A stretch of 12,663 nt of DNA from an uncultured Syntrophobacteraceae bacterium (GCA_937889795.1 CALBZH010000626.1:1-12663), one strand, 5' to 3'; numbered from the stretch's first letter, positions 1-7,301 are shown. Numbers and translations are program-made. Notes: generated from the sequence alone by a model not told the origin.

Positions 1-147
1 GGGTTGACGGGCGGCATCTTTCGGGAAGCCTACAACGTGGTGGGTGGCGTGGACAAGGTCATCCCGGTGGACGTCTACGTGCCGGGATGTCCCGCCAAGC
101 CGGAGGCGATCATCGATGGGGTTATTCTGGGCCTGAGCAAGCTGTGA
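1..147 (+). CDS. echC: Ech-type [NiFe] hydrogenase small subunit, C-terminal fragment (NuoB-like)
   Basis: Reading from base 1 there is an open frame of 48 codons ending in TGA at 145-147; the start lies left of the window. The residues read [17 protein letters not shown] and then [18 protein letters not shown]. That is the C-terminal signature of the NuoB/EchC/HycG family, in which the Cys of VPGCP (codon at 88-90) is the last ligand of the proximal [4Fe-4S] cluster. In the family this subunit passes electrons between the ferredoxin-like subunit and the NiFe catalytic subunit on the cytoplasmic face of the membrane. It is followed 11 bp later by a NuoC-like gene, then the large subunit and a ferredoxin, the order known for echCDEF. 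The Ech assignment rests mainly on those neighbours, since the fragment alone could be any group 4 hydrogenase or complex I NuoB. Confidence 0.9.
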   Translation, partial: GLTGGIFREAYNVVGGVDKVIPVDVYVPGCPAKPEAIIDGVILGLSKL

Positions 148-158
148 AAGGTGCAACC

Positions 159-533
159 ATGCAGGGAGAGGTGATCCAGGTCGGGGTGGATAACGTGCTG
201 GGCGAAGCAGCCAGGGCAAAGGCTGAAGGGTACCGGTTTGTGACGATGACGTGCGTGGAGCTGGATGCGGCTTCCGTCGATCTGCTGTATCATTTCGACC
301 GGGATTTTGAGCTCAGACATCTGAGGGTGCGTGCTGCGAAGGAGGCTCTTCTGCCGAGCATAACGCCGGTGTACTTGGCTGCCTTTCTGGTTGAAAACGA
401 GATCCAGGATTTGTTCGGCCTGCGCTTCCAGGGGCTGGCGATCGATTACGGGCGGACCCTATACTTTGACGAAGCGGTCAGGCAGGCGCCCTTCTGCACG
501 TTCACGGTTGAGGACGGCTCCAAAGACGGATGA
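159..533 (+). CDS. echD: Ech-type hydrogenase NuoC-like subunit
   Basis: This is a 124-residue protein. The frame is open further upstream, to an ATG at 87, but that start would overlap echC by 61 bp. The ATG at 159 follows a purine-rich GAAAGG and leaves an 11-bp gap, so I prefer it. The C-terminal half carries ENEIQDLFGLRF, the hallmark of the NuoC / 30-kDa complex I family (E-x-x-D-L-F-G), followed by a conserved-looking DYGRTLYF. The protein is short, as EchD proteins are, and lacks the longer tail of complex I NuoC. NuoC-like subunits have no cofactor; they brace the hydrophilic arm by binding the large subunit. It lies between the small-subunit and large-subunit genes and is probably co-transcribed with both. 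The family call is firm, and the Ech subtype is inferred from gene order. Confidence 0.88.
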   Translation: MQGEVIQVGVDNVLGEAARAKAEGYRFVTMTCVELDAASVDLLYHFDRDFELRHLRVRAAKEALLPSITPVYLAAFLVENEIQDLFGLRFQGLAIDYGRTLYFDEAVRQAPFCTFTVEDGSKDG

Positions 534-549
534 GGGGATCGAGAGCACC

Positions 550-1626
550 ATGGCGCAGACCATCATTCCATTCGGACCTCAGCACCCCGTTTTGCCCGAA
601 CCGCTGCATTTGAAGCTCACGGTCGAGGACGAAGTCATTGCCGAAGCTGTACCCGCATTCGGGTATGTTCATCGCGGATTGGAGCGGCTGGTCAGGATTC
701 GCGACTTTCAGCAGATGGTCCTGGTGGTCGAGCGGATCTGCGGGATTTGCTCGATCATTCATGGCATGTGCTATTGCCAGGGCATGGAGGAGCTGATGGG
801 ACTAGACGTCCCGCCGCGTGCCAGGTTCCTGCGTGTCATCTGGTCCGAGCTGCACCGTATCCAGAGCCATCTGCTGTGGCTCGGTCTTTTTGCCGACAGC
901 TTCGGTTTCGAAAGCCTGTTCATGGAATTCTGGAAGATTCGGGAGAAGATCTTGGACACCCACGAGGCCACCACCGGGAACCGCATCATCGTTTCCGTGA
1001 ACGTCATCGGCGGGGTCCGCAAAGACCTGGATTCCGCCCAGAGACAGGCCATGCTCGACATGCTGGGGGAAGTGGAGGAGGCCGTCCGGCGGCTGGAAGA
1101 CACTGTGCTGTCGGATTACACGGTATGCAAACGGACGGTGGGTAAAGGAGTGCTGACGGCTCAGCAGGCCAAGGATTTGGGGCTGGTTGGTCCGGTGCTG
1201 CGCGCGTGCGGCGTGGCCCGCGACACGCGCCTGCTGGGCTATGCGGCCTTTAACGAGCTGGATTTCGAGCCTCTGGTGGAGGAGGGCGGGGACTGCCACG
1301 CCCGGTGCAAGGTGCGGTTCCGCGAGATCTTTCAGAGCATTGATTTGATTCGACAGGCAAGCTCAAGAATCCCGGAGGGCGAGCTGGCCGTCAAGGTGCG
1401 GGGCAAGCCCGACGGTGAGGTCGTGTCGCGAGTCGAGCAGCCCAGGGGCGAAGTGTTCTACTATCTGAAAGCCAACGGCACGAAGAACCTCGACCGGCTG
1501 CGGGTGCGGACACCGACCTTCGCCAACATCCCGGCGTTGATCGTGATGCTCCCCGGCATGGCCCTGTCCGACGTGCCGGTCGTCCTGCTTTCCATCGACC
1601 CGTGTGTCAGTTGCACGGAACGGTGA
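550..1626 (+). CDS. echE: Ech-type (group 4) [NiFe] hydrogenase large subunit
   Basis: This is a 358-residue catalytic subunit. The start at 550 gives MAQTIIPFGPQHPVLPEP, the standard N-terminus of EchE/NuoD-like proteins; the frame is open upstream of it, but that part does not look like the family. Two pairs of cysteines for the NiFe site are visible: ERICGICSIIHG (Cys64 and Cys67) and the C-terminal DPCVSCTER (Cys352 and Cys355). Retention of both pairs marks it as a hydrogenase rather than complex I NuoD, which has lost them. The reaction would be reversible H2 formation from electrons delivered by ferredoxin via EchF and EchC, coupled to ion translocation by the membrane subunits. The protein stops three residues after the last Cys, so it lacks the C-terminal tail that maturation endopeptidases remove from many NiFe hydrogenases. 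The gene is 16 bp downstream of echD and 37 bp upstream of echF. Confidence 0.93.
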   Translation: MAQTIIPFGPQHPVLPEPLHLKLTVEDEVIAEAVPAFGYVHRGLERLVRIRDFQQMVLVVERICGICSIIHGMCYCQGMEELMGLDVPPRARFLRVIWSELHRIQSHLLWLGLFADSFGFESLFMEFWKIREKILDTHEATTGNRIIVSVNVIGGVRKDLDSAQRQAMLDMLGEVEEAVRRLEDTVLSDYTVCKRTVGKGVLTAQQAKDLGLVGPVLRACGVARDTRLLGYAAFNELDFEPLVEEGGDCHARCKVRFREIFQSIDLIRQASSRIPEGELAVKVRGKPDGEVVSRVEQPRGEVFYYLKANGTKNLDRLRVRTPTFANIPALIVMLPGMALSDVPVVLLSIDPCVSCTER

Positions 1627-1647
1627 TTGTGCTCCGGAGGGAGCCAC

Positions 1648-1653
1648 AGGAGG
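1648..1653 (+). promoter_or_regulatory. Ribosome binding site of echF
   Basis: AGGAGG lies 10 bases before the ATG at 1664. It decides the start of echF, whose frame stays open upstream to 1604, inside the end of echE. Confidence 0.75.
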
Positions 1654-1663
1654 GGCCTGCGCC

Positions 1664-2014
1664 ATGCTCACCATGACGCCCAACATTTTGCGCAACCTGG
1701 TCAATCCGGCGGCCACCCGGCGATACCCGAAGACCGTCCGGCCCCCGTTTGAGAACAACCGGGGCGTGCTGACCAATGACATGGCGATTTGCACCCTGTG
1801 CGGGACGTGTGCCGTCAAATGTCCTTCGCAATGCATCCAGGTGGACAAGAAGACCGCGACCTGGTGTTACGATCCCTTCGCTTGTGTCCTCTGCGGAGTC
1901 TGCGTTGAGCATTGCCCCACGGGGAGCCTCCGGCAGGGGCGCGAGTATCCGCGCCCCGTCCTGGTCAAGGCTCCCGTTGTGCTGCAGGGAAGCATCAAGA
2001 AGAAGTCCGACTAG
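1664..2014 (+). CDS. echF: Ech-type hydrogenase ferredoxin-like subunit, 2x[4Fe-4S]
   Basis: This is a 116-residue polyferredoxin. Two complete cluster motifs are seen: CTLCGTCAVKCP (Cys43, 46, 49, 53) and CVLCGVCVEHCP (Cys74, 77, 80, 84), each of the C-x2-C-x2-C-x3-C-P form of the NuoI/EchF family. Two more cysteines (57 and 68) lie between them. In the family this subunit takes electrons from soluble ferredoxin and relays them to EchC. The start at 1664 is chosen for its strong AGGAGG site; an in-frame ATG at 1673 is an alternative. It is the last gene of the visible operon. Its TAG stop lies inside the CTAG tetranucleotide that begins repeat copy A, so the stop codon and the end of the inserted element coincide. 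Confidence 0.93.
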   Translation: MLTMTPNILRNLVNPAATRRYPKTVRPPFENNRGVLTNDMAICTLCGTCAVKCPSQCIQVDKKTATWCYDPFACVLCGVCVEHCPTGSLRQGREYPRPVLVKAPVVLQGSIKKKSD

Positions 2015-2119
2015 TGCTCCGTCAAAGAAGTTACGCCGGGCAAGACTACACCCCCCAACCCCCCTTGGGGGGAATCAAAGGGGGGTGTATCCTGCAGAAC
2101 AAAGCTGACAGAGGACTAG
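2011..2119. repeat. MITE-like inverted-repeat element, copy A (109 bp)
   Basis: This segment matches the reverse complement of 7302-7412 at roughly 85-90% of positions by eye. It starts and ends with CTAG. The ends are imperfect inverted repeats: CTAGTGCTCCGTCAA at the left, and CTAGTCCTCTGTCAG when the right end is read on the other strand. The middle is nested: TACACCCCCC (2047-2056) can pair with GGGGGGTGTA (2080-2089), enclosing CCCCCC-TT-GGGGGG (2059-2072). No protein is encoded. Both flanking genes, echF from the left and the chemoreceptor from the right, end in TAG within the two CTAG ends. The hairpin could also act as a bidirectional transcription terminator between these convergent genes, although no U-tract follows it. 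Mobility is inferred from the inverted ends and the second copy. Confidence 0.85.
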
Positions 2120-4140
2120 AAATCCGTCATGTCCTCGTCAAATGGGATCACGGATTGGGGCGTCCTGCTCTTGGAGGCTTTCACCGGGCTGACGGCGGGC
2201 AGGGAATCCATCTGGCCGCGCTTGGTCGTGCTCTCTCGGGGCAGCATGGGAGGAGGGGGCACTTTCTTTGAGCGTTTGAGGGTCCCAAGGGAAACGGTCT
2301 GTTGCTCCTGCGTTCCCCGGCCATTCGCGGAGCCTCCGACGACGGAGACCAGCTCCCCGACCATGCCGTTCATCTGGGCGGACTGGGCGGAGAGCTCCTC
2401 GGACGCACTCGCGGTTTCCTCGGCATTGGCGGCGTTCTGCTGCACGACCTTGTCCATCTCACTCACGGCTTTGCTGATCTGCTCGACTCCCTGGGCCTGC
2501 TCGCCGGAGGCCGCCGTGATCTCGGCAACCAGCTCCCTCACCTTGGTGGATCCTTGGCTCACCTGGCTGAACGCTTCAGCGGTCTTGTTCACGATTTCCG
2601 AGCCGCCCCTGATTCTGGCGATCGTCCCTTCGATGAGAACCGTCGTATTGCGCGCCGCGTCGGCCGCGCGCATGGCCAGATTCCGAACCTCGTCGGCCAC
2701 GACGGCAAACCCGGCCCCCGCTTCACCTGCCCGGGCCGCCTCGACCGCGGCGTTCAGGGCGAGCAGGTTGGTCTGAAACGCGATTTCGTCGTTGGTCTTG
2801 ATGATCTTGGCCGTGTCGTCGCTGGAAGACGAGATGGCCGTCATCGAGTCGATCAGCTCCACCATGGATTGGTTCGCTTTCTCGAGGACCCTGCCGTTCT
2901 CGTCCATGAGGGCATTCGCCTGCTTGGCGTTTTCGGAGTTCTGCCTGGTCATGGAAGCCATCTCTTCCAGGGAGGACGAGGTCTCCTCCAGGGCGGCAGC
3001 CTGCTCCGACGCCCCCTCGGCCAGGGCCTGACTCGCGCTGGAGACCTCTCCCGACGCTGCGGCAACCTGCTCAGCCCCGTCGCTCAGACTGCCGATGATC
3101 CGGTTGATCGGCCTCGTGATGGAAAGCGTCAAGATGATGCCCAGCGCCAACGCGATGAGGACCCCGGCGACCATCCCGAGAATCGTGCCGGTTTTCGCCT
3201 GGGAAATTGAAACGGCGGCACGGGCCGTCGTTTCCTTGGTCGCCTTTTCACTGATGGTCAGGAGCTCGCGCAGGATCCCCCTGGCAACCTTCTGCTTCTC
3301 GAAGGCGTTTACCATGGCTTGATCGTTCATCCGATTGTAGAGATCCACCGCCTTGTCGGTTTCCTGTCTCATGGCCGCCAGCTTCTCAAAGGTGTCCTCC
3401 GCGGCAGGCACGGTCTTGAGCTGGTAAAACGTCCGGGCTGAGGCCAGATCGTTCTTGGATGTCAGCTCCTTGATCTTCTTCACCGACTCGTGGAAATCCC
3501 GGTGCACGGATTCGATGTCTTTCATCCCCTTGGAGACCACCGCATTGCTCGTCTTTGTGGAGGCAAGCCACTTGCCGAACGCGCATTGGGTCGGGTCTTC
3601 CCCTCCTTCGAAGTGTGTGCCGTCGGCAATCGCGGTTGTACTCTGGCTCATGAGCCGATAGTGATCGCCCCGGAAGCCTTCCAGTCTCTCCTTCATGGCC
3701 AAGGGATTCACGATGTCCCCTGTCTCCAGTGCCTTCACCAGGTCAAAGAAGACGTCATTCTCCTTTTTCCAGGCAGCGACGGCCTCCTTGAAACGCGGCC
3801 AAAGCTCGGCCTCTTGTGCACCCTTCGGGAGTGCTTCAAAAGCATCCATCGACTCCGTGTAGTCTTTCCTCACGCGCTCGAGGTTCTCGTATTGCCGCTT
3901 GCGATCCTCCGACTTGAGATTGGGGTTGAGCAGCGTTCGCTGGAGAACCCTTAAGGATTCGAAATTCGAATCGATGTCGGTGAGGTATTGGACGGACGGC
4001 AACCGAACGCTGGCAACCGATTGAAGGTCGCTGCCCAATCCGGTTACGGCTCTGAACCCGATCAGTCCGATGACCAGGGCGACAACCGCCACAGCGATGA
4101 ACCCCCCGATGAGCTTCACACTCAGCTTCACTTTCGTCAT
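2116..4140 (-). CDS. Methyl-accepting chemotaxis protein with extracytoplasmic CZB-like domain
   Basis: This is a 674-residue chemoreceptor. Segments in order: a membrane helix at about residues 10-30; a mostly helical outer region of about 290 residues; a second membrane helix at about 318-340 followed by [12 protein letters not shown]; then a long signalling coiled coil. Its tip contains [20 protein letters not shown] and [13 protein letters not shown], the conserved CheA/CheW-contacting hairpin. Only a short stub of a HAMP linker is visible. The outer region contains CAFGKWL and HRDFH (Cys186, His213, His217, with His160 upstream), which match a chemoreceptor zinc-binding (CZB) domain. The tail is proline-rich and ends FDEDMTDF, without a CheR-binding pentapeptide. 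The start at 4140 has a strong ribosome site. An in-frame ATG at 4191 overlaps the upstream gene's stop as ATGA and would add 17 residues. The ligand is unknown. Confidence 0.93.
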   Translation of the reverse strand: MTKVKLSVKLIGGFIAVAVVALVIGLIGFRAVTGLGSDLQSVASVRLPSVQYLTDIDSNFESLRVLQRTLLNPNLKSEDRKRQYENLERVRKDYTESMDAFEALPKGAQEAELWPRFKEAVAAWKKENDVFFDLVKALETGDIVNPLAMKERLEGFRGDHYRLMSQSTTAIADGTHFEGGEDPTQCAFGKWLASTKTSNAVVSKGMKDIESVHRDFHESVKKIKELTSKNDLASARTFYQLKTVPAAEDTFEKLAAMRQETDKAVDLYNRMNDQAMVNAFEKQKVARGILRELLTISEKATKETTARAAVSISQAKTGTILGMVAGVLIALALGIILTLSITRPINRIIGSLSDGAEQVAAASGEVSSASQALAEGASEQAAALEETSSSLEEMASMTRQNSENAKQANALMDENGRVLEKANQSMVELIDSMTAISSSSDDTAKIIKTNDEIAFQTNLLALNAAVEAARAGEAGAGFAVVADEVRNLAMRAADAARNTTVLIEGTIARIRGGSEIVNKTAEAFSQVSQGSTKVRELVAEITAASGEQAQGVEQISKAVSEMDKVVQQNAANAEETASASEELSAQSAQMNGMVGELVSVVGGSANGRGTQEQQTVSLGTLKRSKKVPPPPMLPRESTTKRGQMDSLPAVSPVKASKSRTPQSVIPFDEDMTDF

Positions 4141-4143
4141 TCT

Positions 4144-4150
4144 TCCTTCC
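4144..4150 (-). promoter_or_regulatory. Ribosome binding site of the chemoreceptor gene
   Basis: On the minus strand GGAAGGA, preceded by a run of G, lies a few bases before the ATG at 4140. It favours that start over the upstream ATG at 4191. Confidence 0.6.
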
Positions 4151-4187
4151 CCCCGTTTCTCGATGTCTTCGGTTAAAAACCTGTTTC

Positions 4188-4622
4188 TCATTCAGTCGTC
4201 TCATCAACCAAACGCTCAACCGCGTCAGAAGCGGCTGTGTTTGAAAACGCCCCTTCGCTCCGCCCCGTCATCTTCCTCAAGACCGCCGACAGATCCGAGA
4301 AGTCCCCATCCAGATACGTGAGGAAGCGTGGGGTCAGCTCATGAGCCATCCTCACCGTCTGCGCGTCTTCATCCGGCAGGACGAGGAGAATGCGAGTGTC
4401 CTCCAGCAGGTGCTTGATGGATTGCAGCGCCACGAGATCCTCTCGCGTGGCTGCAAGCAGGACCACGATGCTCATGCACGTTGGAGCCAAGCAAAGTCTT
4501 TTCGAAAAGGCGTCCAAATCAATGAATCCTTCGATCGCCTCTGGGCTCACGGCGCGAACGAGCCGCTGATACAACTTGAGTCCGATTCCGTTTTCGTGAG
4601 CGCCGTAGAAAAGTACCCCCAT
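4188..4622 (-). CDS. Small receiver-like protein of unknown function, upstream of chemoreceptor
   Basis: This is a 144-residue protein with no family I can name. The frame is open up to an ATG at 4805, but the upstream part is low-complexity and AT-rich near that ATG. I therefore take the ATG at 4622 ([12 protein letters not shown]), though its ribosome site is weak and the start is uncertain. The pattern alternates hydrophobic strands and helices: [20 protein letters not shown] and [10 protein letters not shown]. This resembles a response-regulator receiver fold. The residue where the phospho-accepting Asp would be expected, at the end of the third strand ([10 protein letters not shown]), is Ala, so any receiver would be degenerate. 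The stop overlaps the first possible chemoreceptor ATG as ATGA, suggesting co-expression with the chemoreceptor. The fold assignment is my inference from pattern alone. Confidence 0.6.
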   Translation of the reverse strand: MGVLFYGAHENGIGLKLYQRLVRAVSPEAIEGFIDLDAFSKRLCLAPTCMSIVVLLAATREDLVALQSIKHLLEDTRILLVLPDEDAQTVRMAHELTPRFLTYLDGDFSDLSAVLRKMTGRSEGAFSNTAASDAVERLVDETTE

Positions 4623-4931
4623 TGTTTCAGATTCCCATGCTGCAAGGTGTCGGTTCCGTTCCAGGTTCTTTGGGTCTACAGACCGTTCCGCGCCGACGGA
4701 CGATGCGTGACGGGTCTCTCCGTCGGGCCTACAATCAAATGGCATGCCGAAACCGGAAGAAAAGGGCAGAAAATCTTTTGGGGTTATTTGTAACGTTTTT
4801 TCCATGGGTTGCGTGGGAGGCGATGGGGAGAATGGAAGAGCAGCCAGGCTTCGAGCGCCCCTTTGGGAAAGCAGAAGGTATCGGACGGCGAGAAAGTGTC
4901 TTATGTCACAATAAAGGGGGACGCGGTTGGG
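4623..4931. other. Intergenic stretch between response regulator and receiver-like gene
   Basis: These 309 bases carry no gene I can support. They would be leader or promoter DNA for the minus-strand pair at 2116-4622. An 8-bp perfect inverted repeat, CCGACGGA (4693-4700) and TCCGTCGG (4719-4726), could form a hairpin with an 18-base loop in the leader RNA. An AT-rich patch lies at about 4770-4800. I looked for -24/-12 (sigma-54) and flagellar-type promoters on the minus strand and found none that fit. If the receiver-like gene starts at 4805, about 180 bases of this stretch would be coding. Confidence 0.45.
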
Positions 4932-6341
4932 TTAGCCCGTTCGGGTCAGGTCATAGTGCTTGAAGAGGGCGTACAGGCGCGGTTTGGACAGACCCGAAAC
5001 CCGGCTTGCCAAGTCCATGTTGCCGCCCGTGTGGGAGAGCAGTGCCGTCAGGTATTGCCTCTCGACCGCGTTGAGCGCCTTCTCTCGGACTTCCTGCATT
5101 TTCGGCAGGATAGACGAAGGCGGCCTATCGATGGGGCTCAGATCCAGGGTTTGAGGTTGGTCGCTGATGGAGGCTCGTGCCAGGCAGACGCGAATGTGGT
5201 TGGGAAGATGAAGCGGAAACAGGGTGGGCACGGGGCCGGCGGCCGCCAGGGCGCATTCGAGCGCATTCACCAGCTCACGCACGTTCCCGGGCCAATCATA
5301 GGCCTGGAGGGCTTGAAAGAATTCGGGTGAAAACCCTTTGGCTCCGAACCCCTGTCGCTCTCCAAGGCGATGGAGGTGGAACCGAATGATCTCCTTGATG
5401 TCCTGAATGCGGTCTTTCAACGGCGGCAGCTCAATGCAGATGGCTCGCAAGCGAAAGAGCAGGTCCTGTCGAAAGCTCCCGTCCCTGACCATGCTCTCCA
5501 AATCTCGATTGGTCGCCGCAACGAGCCTGAAGTCGCTCGCAATCTCCTTGCCCCCGCCGACGGGACGAAAGCGCCGCTCCTGAAGGACTCGCAGGAAAGC
5601 CCTCTGAACAGCCGCCGGCATTTCGCCCACTTCATCCAGAAACAGTGTTCCGCCGTGAGCCTGCCGGATCAGACCGTCGTGAGCCCGGTCCGCGCTCGTG
5701 AAGGCCCCTTTTTCATGGCCGAACAGGGCGCTTTCAACCAGGGTTTCAGGGAGGGCGGCGCAATCCACGACAACGAAATTCTGCTGGGCACGGGAGCTGT
5801 TCCTGTGGATGGCACGGGCGAACAGCTCCTTTCCAGAGCCGGTGGGACCGGTGATGAGGACGTTGGCTTCGCTCAGGGCGGCTTGGGCGAGCCGGTCGTA
5901 GCAAACCAGGATCTGGGGGCTGCTCCCGACGATTCCCTCGAGCTTCAGCGCGACCGTGGGCTGTCGGATCAGCTTTTCCTGACGGTGCTGAAGGGCTCGG
6001 GTCAGGGTGAGCTTCAGCTCTCCCAGGGAGGCGTGCTTCTGAATGTAATCCCAGGCACCGTTCTTGATCGCCAGCTCGGCGCCGTCCCGATCGCCGGCCC
6101 CGGTGATAATGATCACCTCGGGCGCGGAACGAGAGGTCTTGATCTGCGGCAGGACCGTGAGACCGTTGCCGTCCGGCAAGGCAACATCGAGAAAAACGAC
6201 ATCGAAGCCGTTCTTATCCACGGCCTCCAGACCTTGGGCGATATTCGCCGCATGGTCGACCGCATGTCCCATGCGGCGCACCACATCGCTCAGCATTTGG
6301 CGAAACAGCTCTTCGTCATCAATGATGAGGACGTTTGCCAC
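4932..6341 (-). CDS. Sigma-54-dependent response regulator (NtrC family)
   Basis: This is a 469-residue regulator with three domains. Receiver, residues 1-120: acidic pair Asp8-Asp9, phospho-acceptor Asp52 in FLDVALPDGNG, Thr80 and Lys102. AAA+ sigma-54 activation domain, about 135-370: Walker A GPTGSGKE (165-172), sigma-54 contact loop GAFTSA (212-217), Walker B TLFLDE (232-237), and FRQDLLFRLR with the presumed arginine fingers. C-terminal Fis-type helix-turn-helix, about 430-465, containing GGNMDLASRVSGLSKPRLYALF. When phosphorylated such proteins bind enhancer-like sites and remodel sigma-54 holoenzyme. The loop reads GAFTSA rather than the usual GAFTGA. The start codon is GTG (6339-6341). 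No histidine kinase lies in the window, so its partner is elsewhere. The target genes are unknown, and no -24/-12 promoter was found nearby. Confidence 0.94.
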   Translation of the reverse strand: MANVLIIDDEELFRQMLSDVVRRMGHAVDHAANIAQGLEAVDKNGFDVVFLDVALPDGNGLTVLPQIKTSRSAPEVIIITGAGDRDGAELAIKNGAWDYIQKHASLGELKLTLTRALQHRQEKLIRQPTVALKLEGIVGSSPQILVCYDRLAQAALSEANVLITGPTGSGKELFARAIHRNSSRAQQNFVVVDCAALPETLVESALFGHEKGAFTSADRAHDGLIRQAHGGTLFLDEVGEMPAAVQRAFLRVLQERRFRPVGGGKEIASDFRLVAATNRDLESMVRDGSFRQDLLFRLRAICIELPPLKDRIQDIKEIIRFHLHRLGERQGFGAKGFSPEFFQALQAYDWPGNVRELVNALECALAAAGPVPTLFPLHLPNHIRVCLARASISDQPQTLDLSPIDRPPSSILPKMQEVREKALNAVERQYLTALLSHTGGNMDLASRVSGLSKPRLYALFKHYDLTRTG

Positions 6342-6495
6342 CTTCTGTCCCAGTGGAAATTAAGGGCTTGAAATAACAGAAAGATAGAGTGCATTACCCC
6401 GTCGCTATTTCTTCCTTATACCCAAATAGACTTCCACGCCAGTGTTATTTTCACGTTGGGGTGCTCCCTCAATGACCTTCGGGCGGGAGAGATTC
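6342..6495. other. Intergenic gap before the response regulator
   Basis: This gap lies between the DUF3108 stop and the regulator's GTG start. It holds no gene. It is AT-richer than its surroundings, especially 6365-6430, as expected for a promoter region reading leftwards. I could not fit a convincing promoter or terminator. Confidence 0.4.
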
Positions 6496-7272
6496 TCAGG
6501 GAGCCGGCATGTGGTCGACCGAAACAAGATCGGCGATGAATTCCCCGACCACGACGCTGCTCGCAATGCGAACGGGGAGCTTTCTGCTGTCATTGCTGAC
6601 CCAGATGTGCAGCTTTGCGTTCTTGCTCTTCTTGAAGACGCCTCCCACGTCCTTGAGGTCCGGCTCGACCAGGAATGTGTCGTAACTGCGGTCGTTGACC
6701 TTGATAAGCTCCCGCTTGACAATCTTCGCCCTTCCCATGACACACTTTTTTCCGTCACTGACAGAGGCGTCGAGCTCGAGGTTCTCCTTCAGATGGCACA
6801 TCCTGAAGGCGTAGAAGATGGAAAAGGGATCGAACGTTCCGGGAAGGACCTTGACCGGCTTGGCGGGCTTGCCGAAGTTCGTGTAATGCGCCTCCTGGTT
6901 TTCCCAATCGAAACGGACGACGATATCGCGACGGTGCTTCCCTTCCTGCTGTCGCTTCTTGTAGAGTAGCGACCGTGTCATGCCGCCATCGGTGAACGCC
7001 TCGATGGTGTCTCGAACCATGTAGAAGGTGTCAATGAAGCTGGTGGACTTCACCGTCAGCAGGAAGTGACGTGCCGGGATGCCGTTCACTTCGGTCATGG
7101 GCATGACTTCGAGGACGGCGGTACCGGCTTTGATGAATTCCCATTTCAGCTCAAATGTCAGCTTTTCTCCGGTCTTGAACGGCACTTCGGTGGCGTCCTG
7201 ACACATGGCACCGCTGTGTCCTGGAGCCAGGACAATCATGAACATCACTGCAATCAGGCATCGATTCCACAT
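6496..7272 (-). CDS. Secreted DUF3108 family protein
   Basis: This is a 258-residue protein with an N-terminal signal peptide: a short basic start, a hydrophobic stretch to about residue 17, and likely cleavage near HSGA at 19-22. The mature part opens with FKTGEKLTFELKWEFIKAGTA and continues through RDTIEAFTDGG, a charged RRDIVVRFDW strand, GTFDPFSIFYAFR, and YDTFLVEPD followed by LHIWVSNDSRKLPVRI. That series of motifs is typical of DUF3108, a predicted beta-rich periplasmic family of unknown function. The family call comes from memory of its pattern. The gene is transcribed towards the response regulator 154 bp away. Repeat copy B lies immediately upstream, its CTAG end about 30 bp before the start codon, so the element may have replaced or moved this gene's promoter. 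Confidence 0.85.
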   Translation of the reverse strand: MWNRCLIAVMFMIVLAPGHSGAMCQDATEVPFKTGEKLTFELKWEFIKAGTAVLEVMPMTEVNGIPARHFLLTVKSTSFIDTFYMVRDTIEAFTDGGMTRSLLYKKRQQEGKHRRDIVVRFDWENQEAHYTNFGKPAKPVKVLPGTFDPFSIFYAFRMCHLKENLELDASVSDGKKCVMGRAKIVKRELIKVNDRSYDTFLVEPDLKDVGGVFKKSKNAKLHIWVSNDSRKLPVRIASSVVVGEFIADLVSVDHMPAP

Positions 7273-7301
7273 GATGATCCGACCCCATCAGAGGCAGAGC
7301 C

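Noticed and set aside
802..1299. Minus-strand open frame inside echE
   Set aside because: It lies opposite the NiFe large-subunit gene and shows no recognisable motif.
2302..3210. A 302-codon open frame on the plus strand
   Set aside because: It lies wholly antisense to the well-supported chemoreceptor gene and its translation is rich in Gly, Arg and Leu without any domain; it is a GC-driven shadow.
4693..4726. Inverted repeat CCGACGGA/TCCGTCGG as a terminator or operator
   Set aside because: The stem is only 8 bp with an 18-base loop and no U-tract, and it occurs once; kept only as a note on the intergenic stretch.
5370..6371. A 333-codon open frame on the plus strand
   Set aside because: It is antisense to the sigma-54 regulator, whose domains are unmistakable, and has no family features or ribosome site.
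6430..6445. Possible sigma-54 promoter (TGGCGTG on the minus strand) before the response regulator
   Set aside because: The GC of the -12 element is absent at the required spacing.
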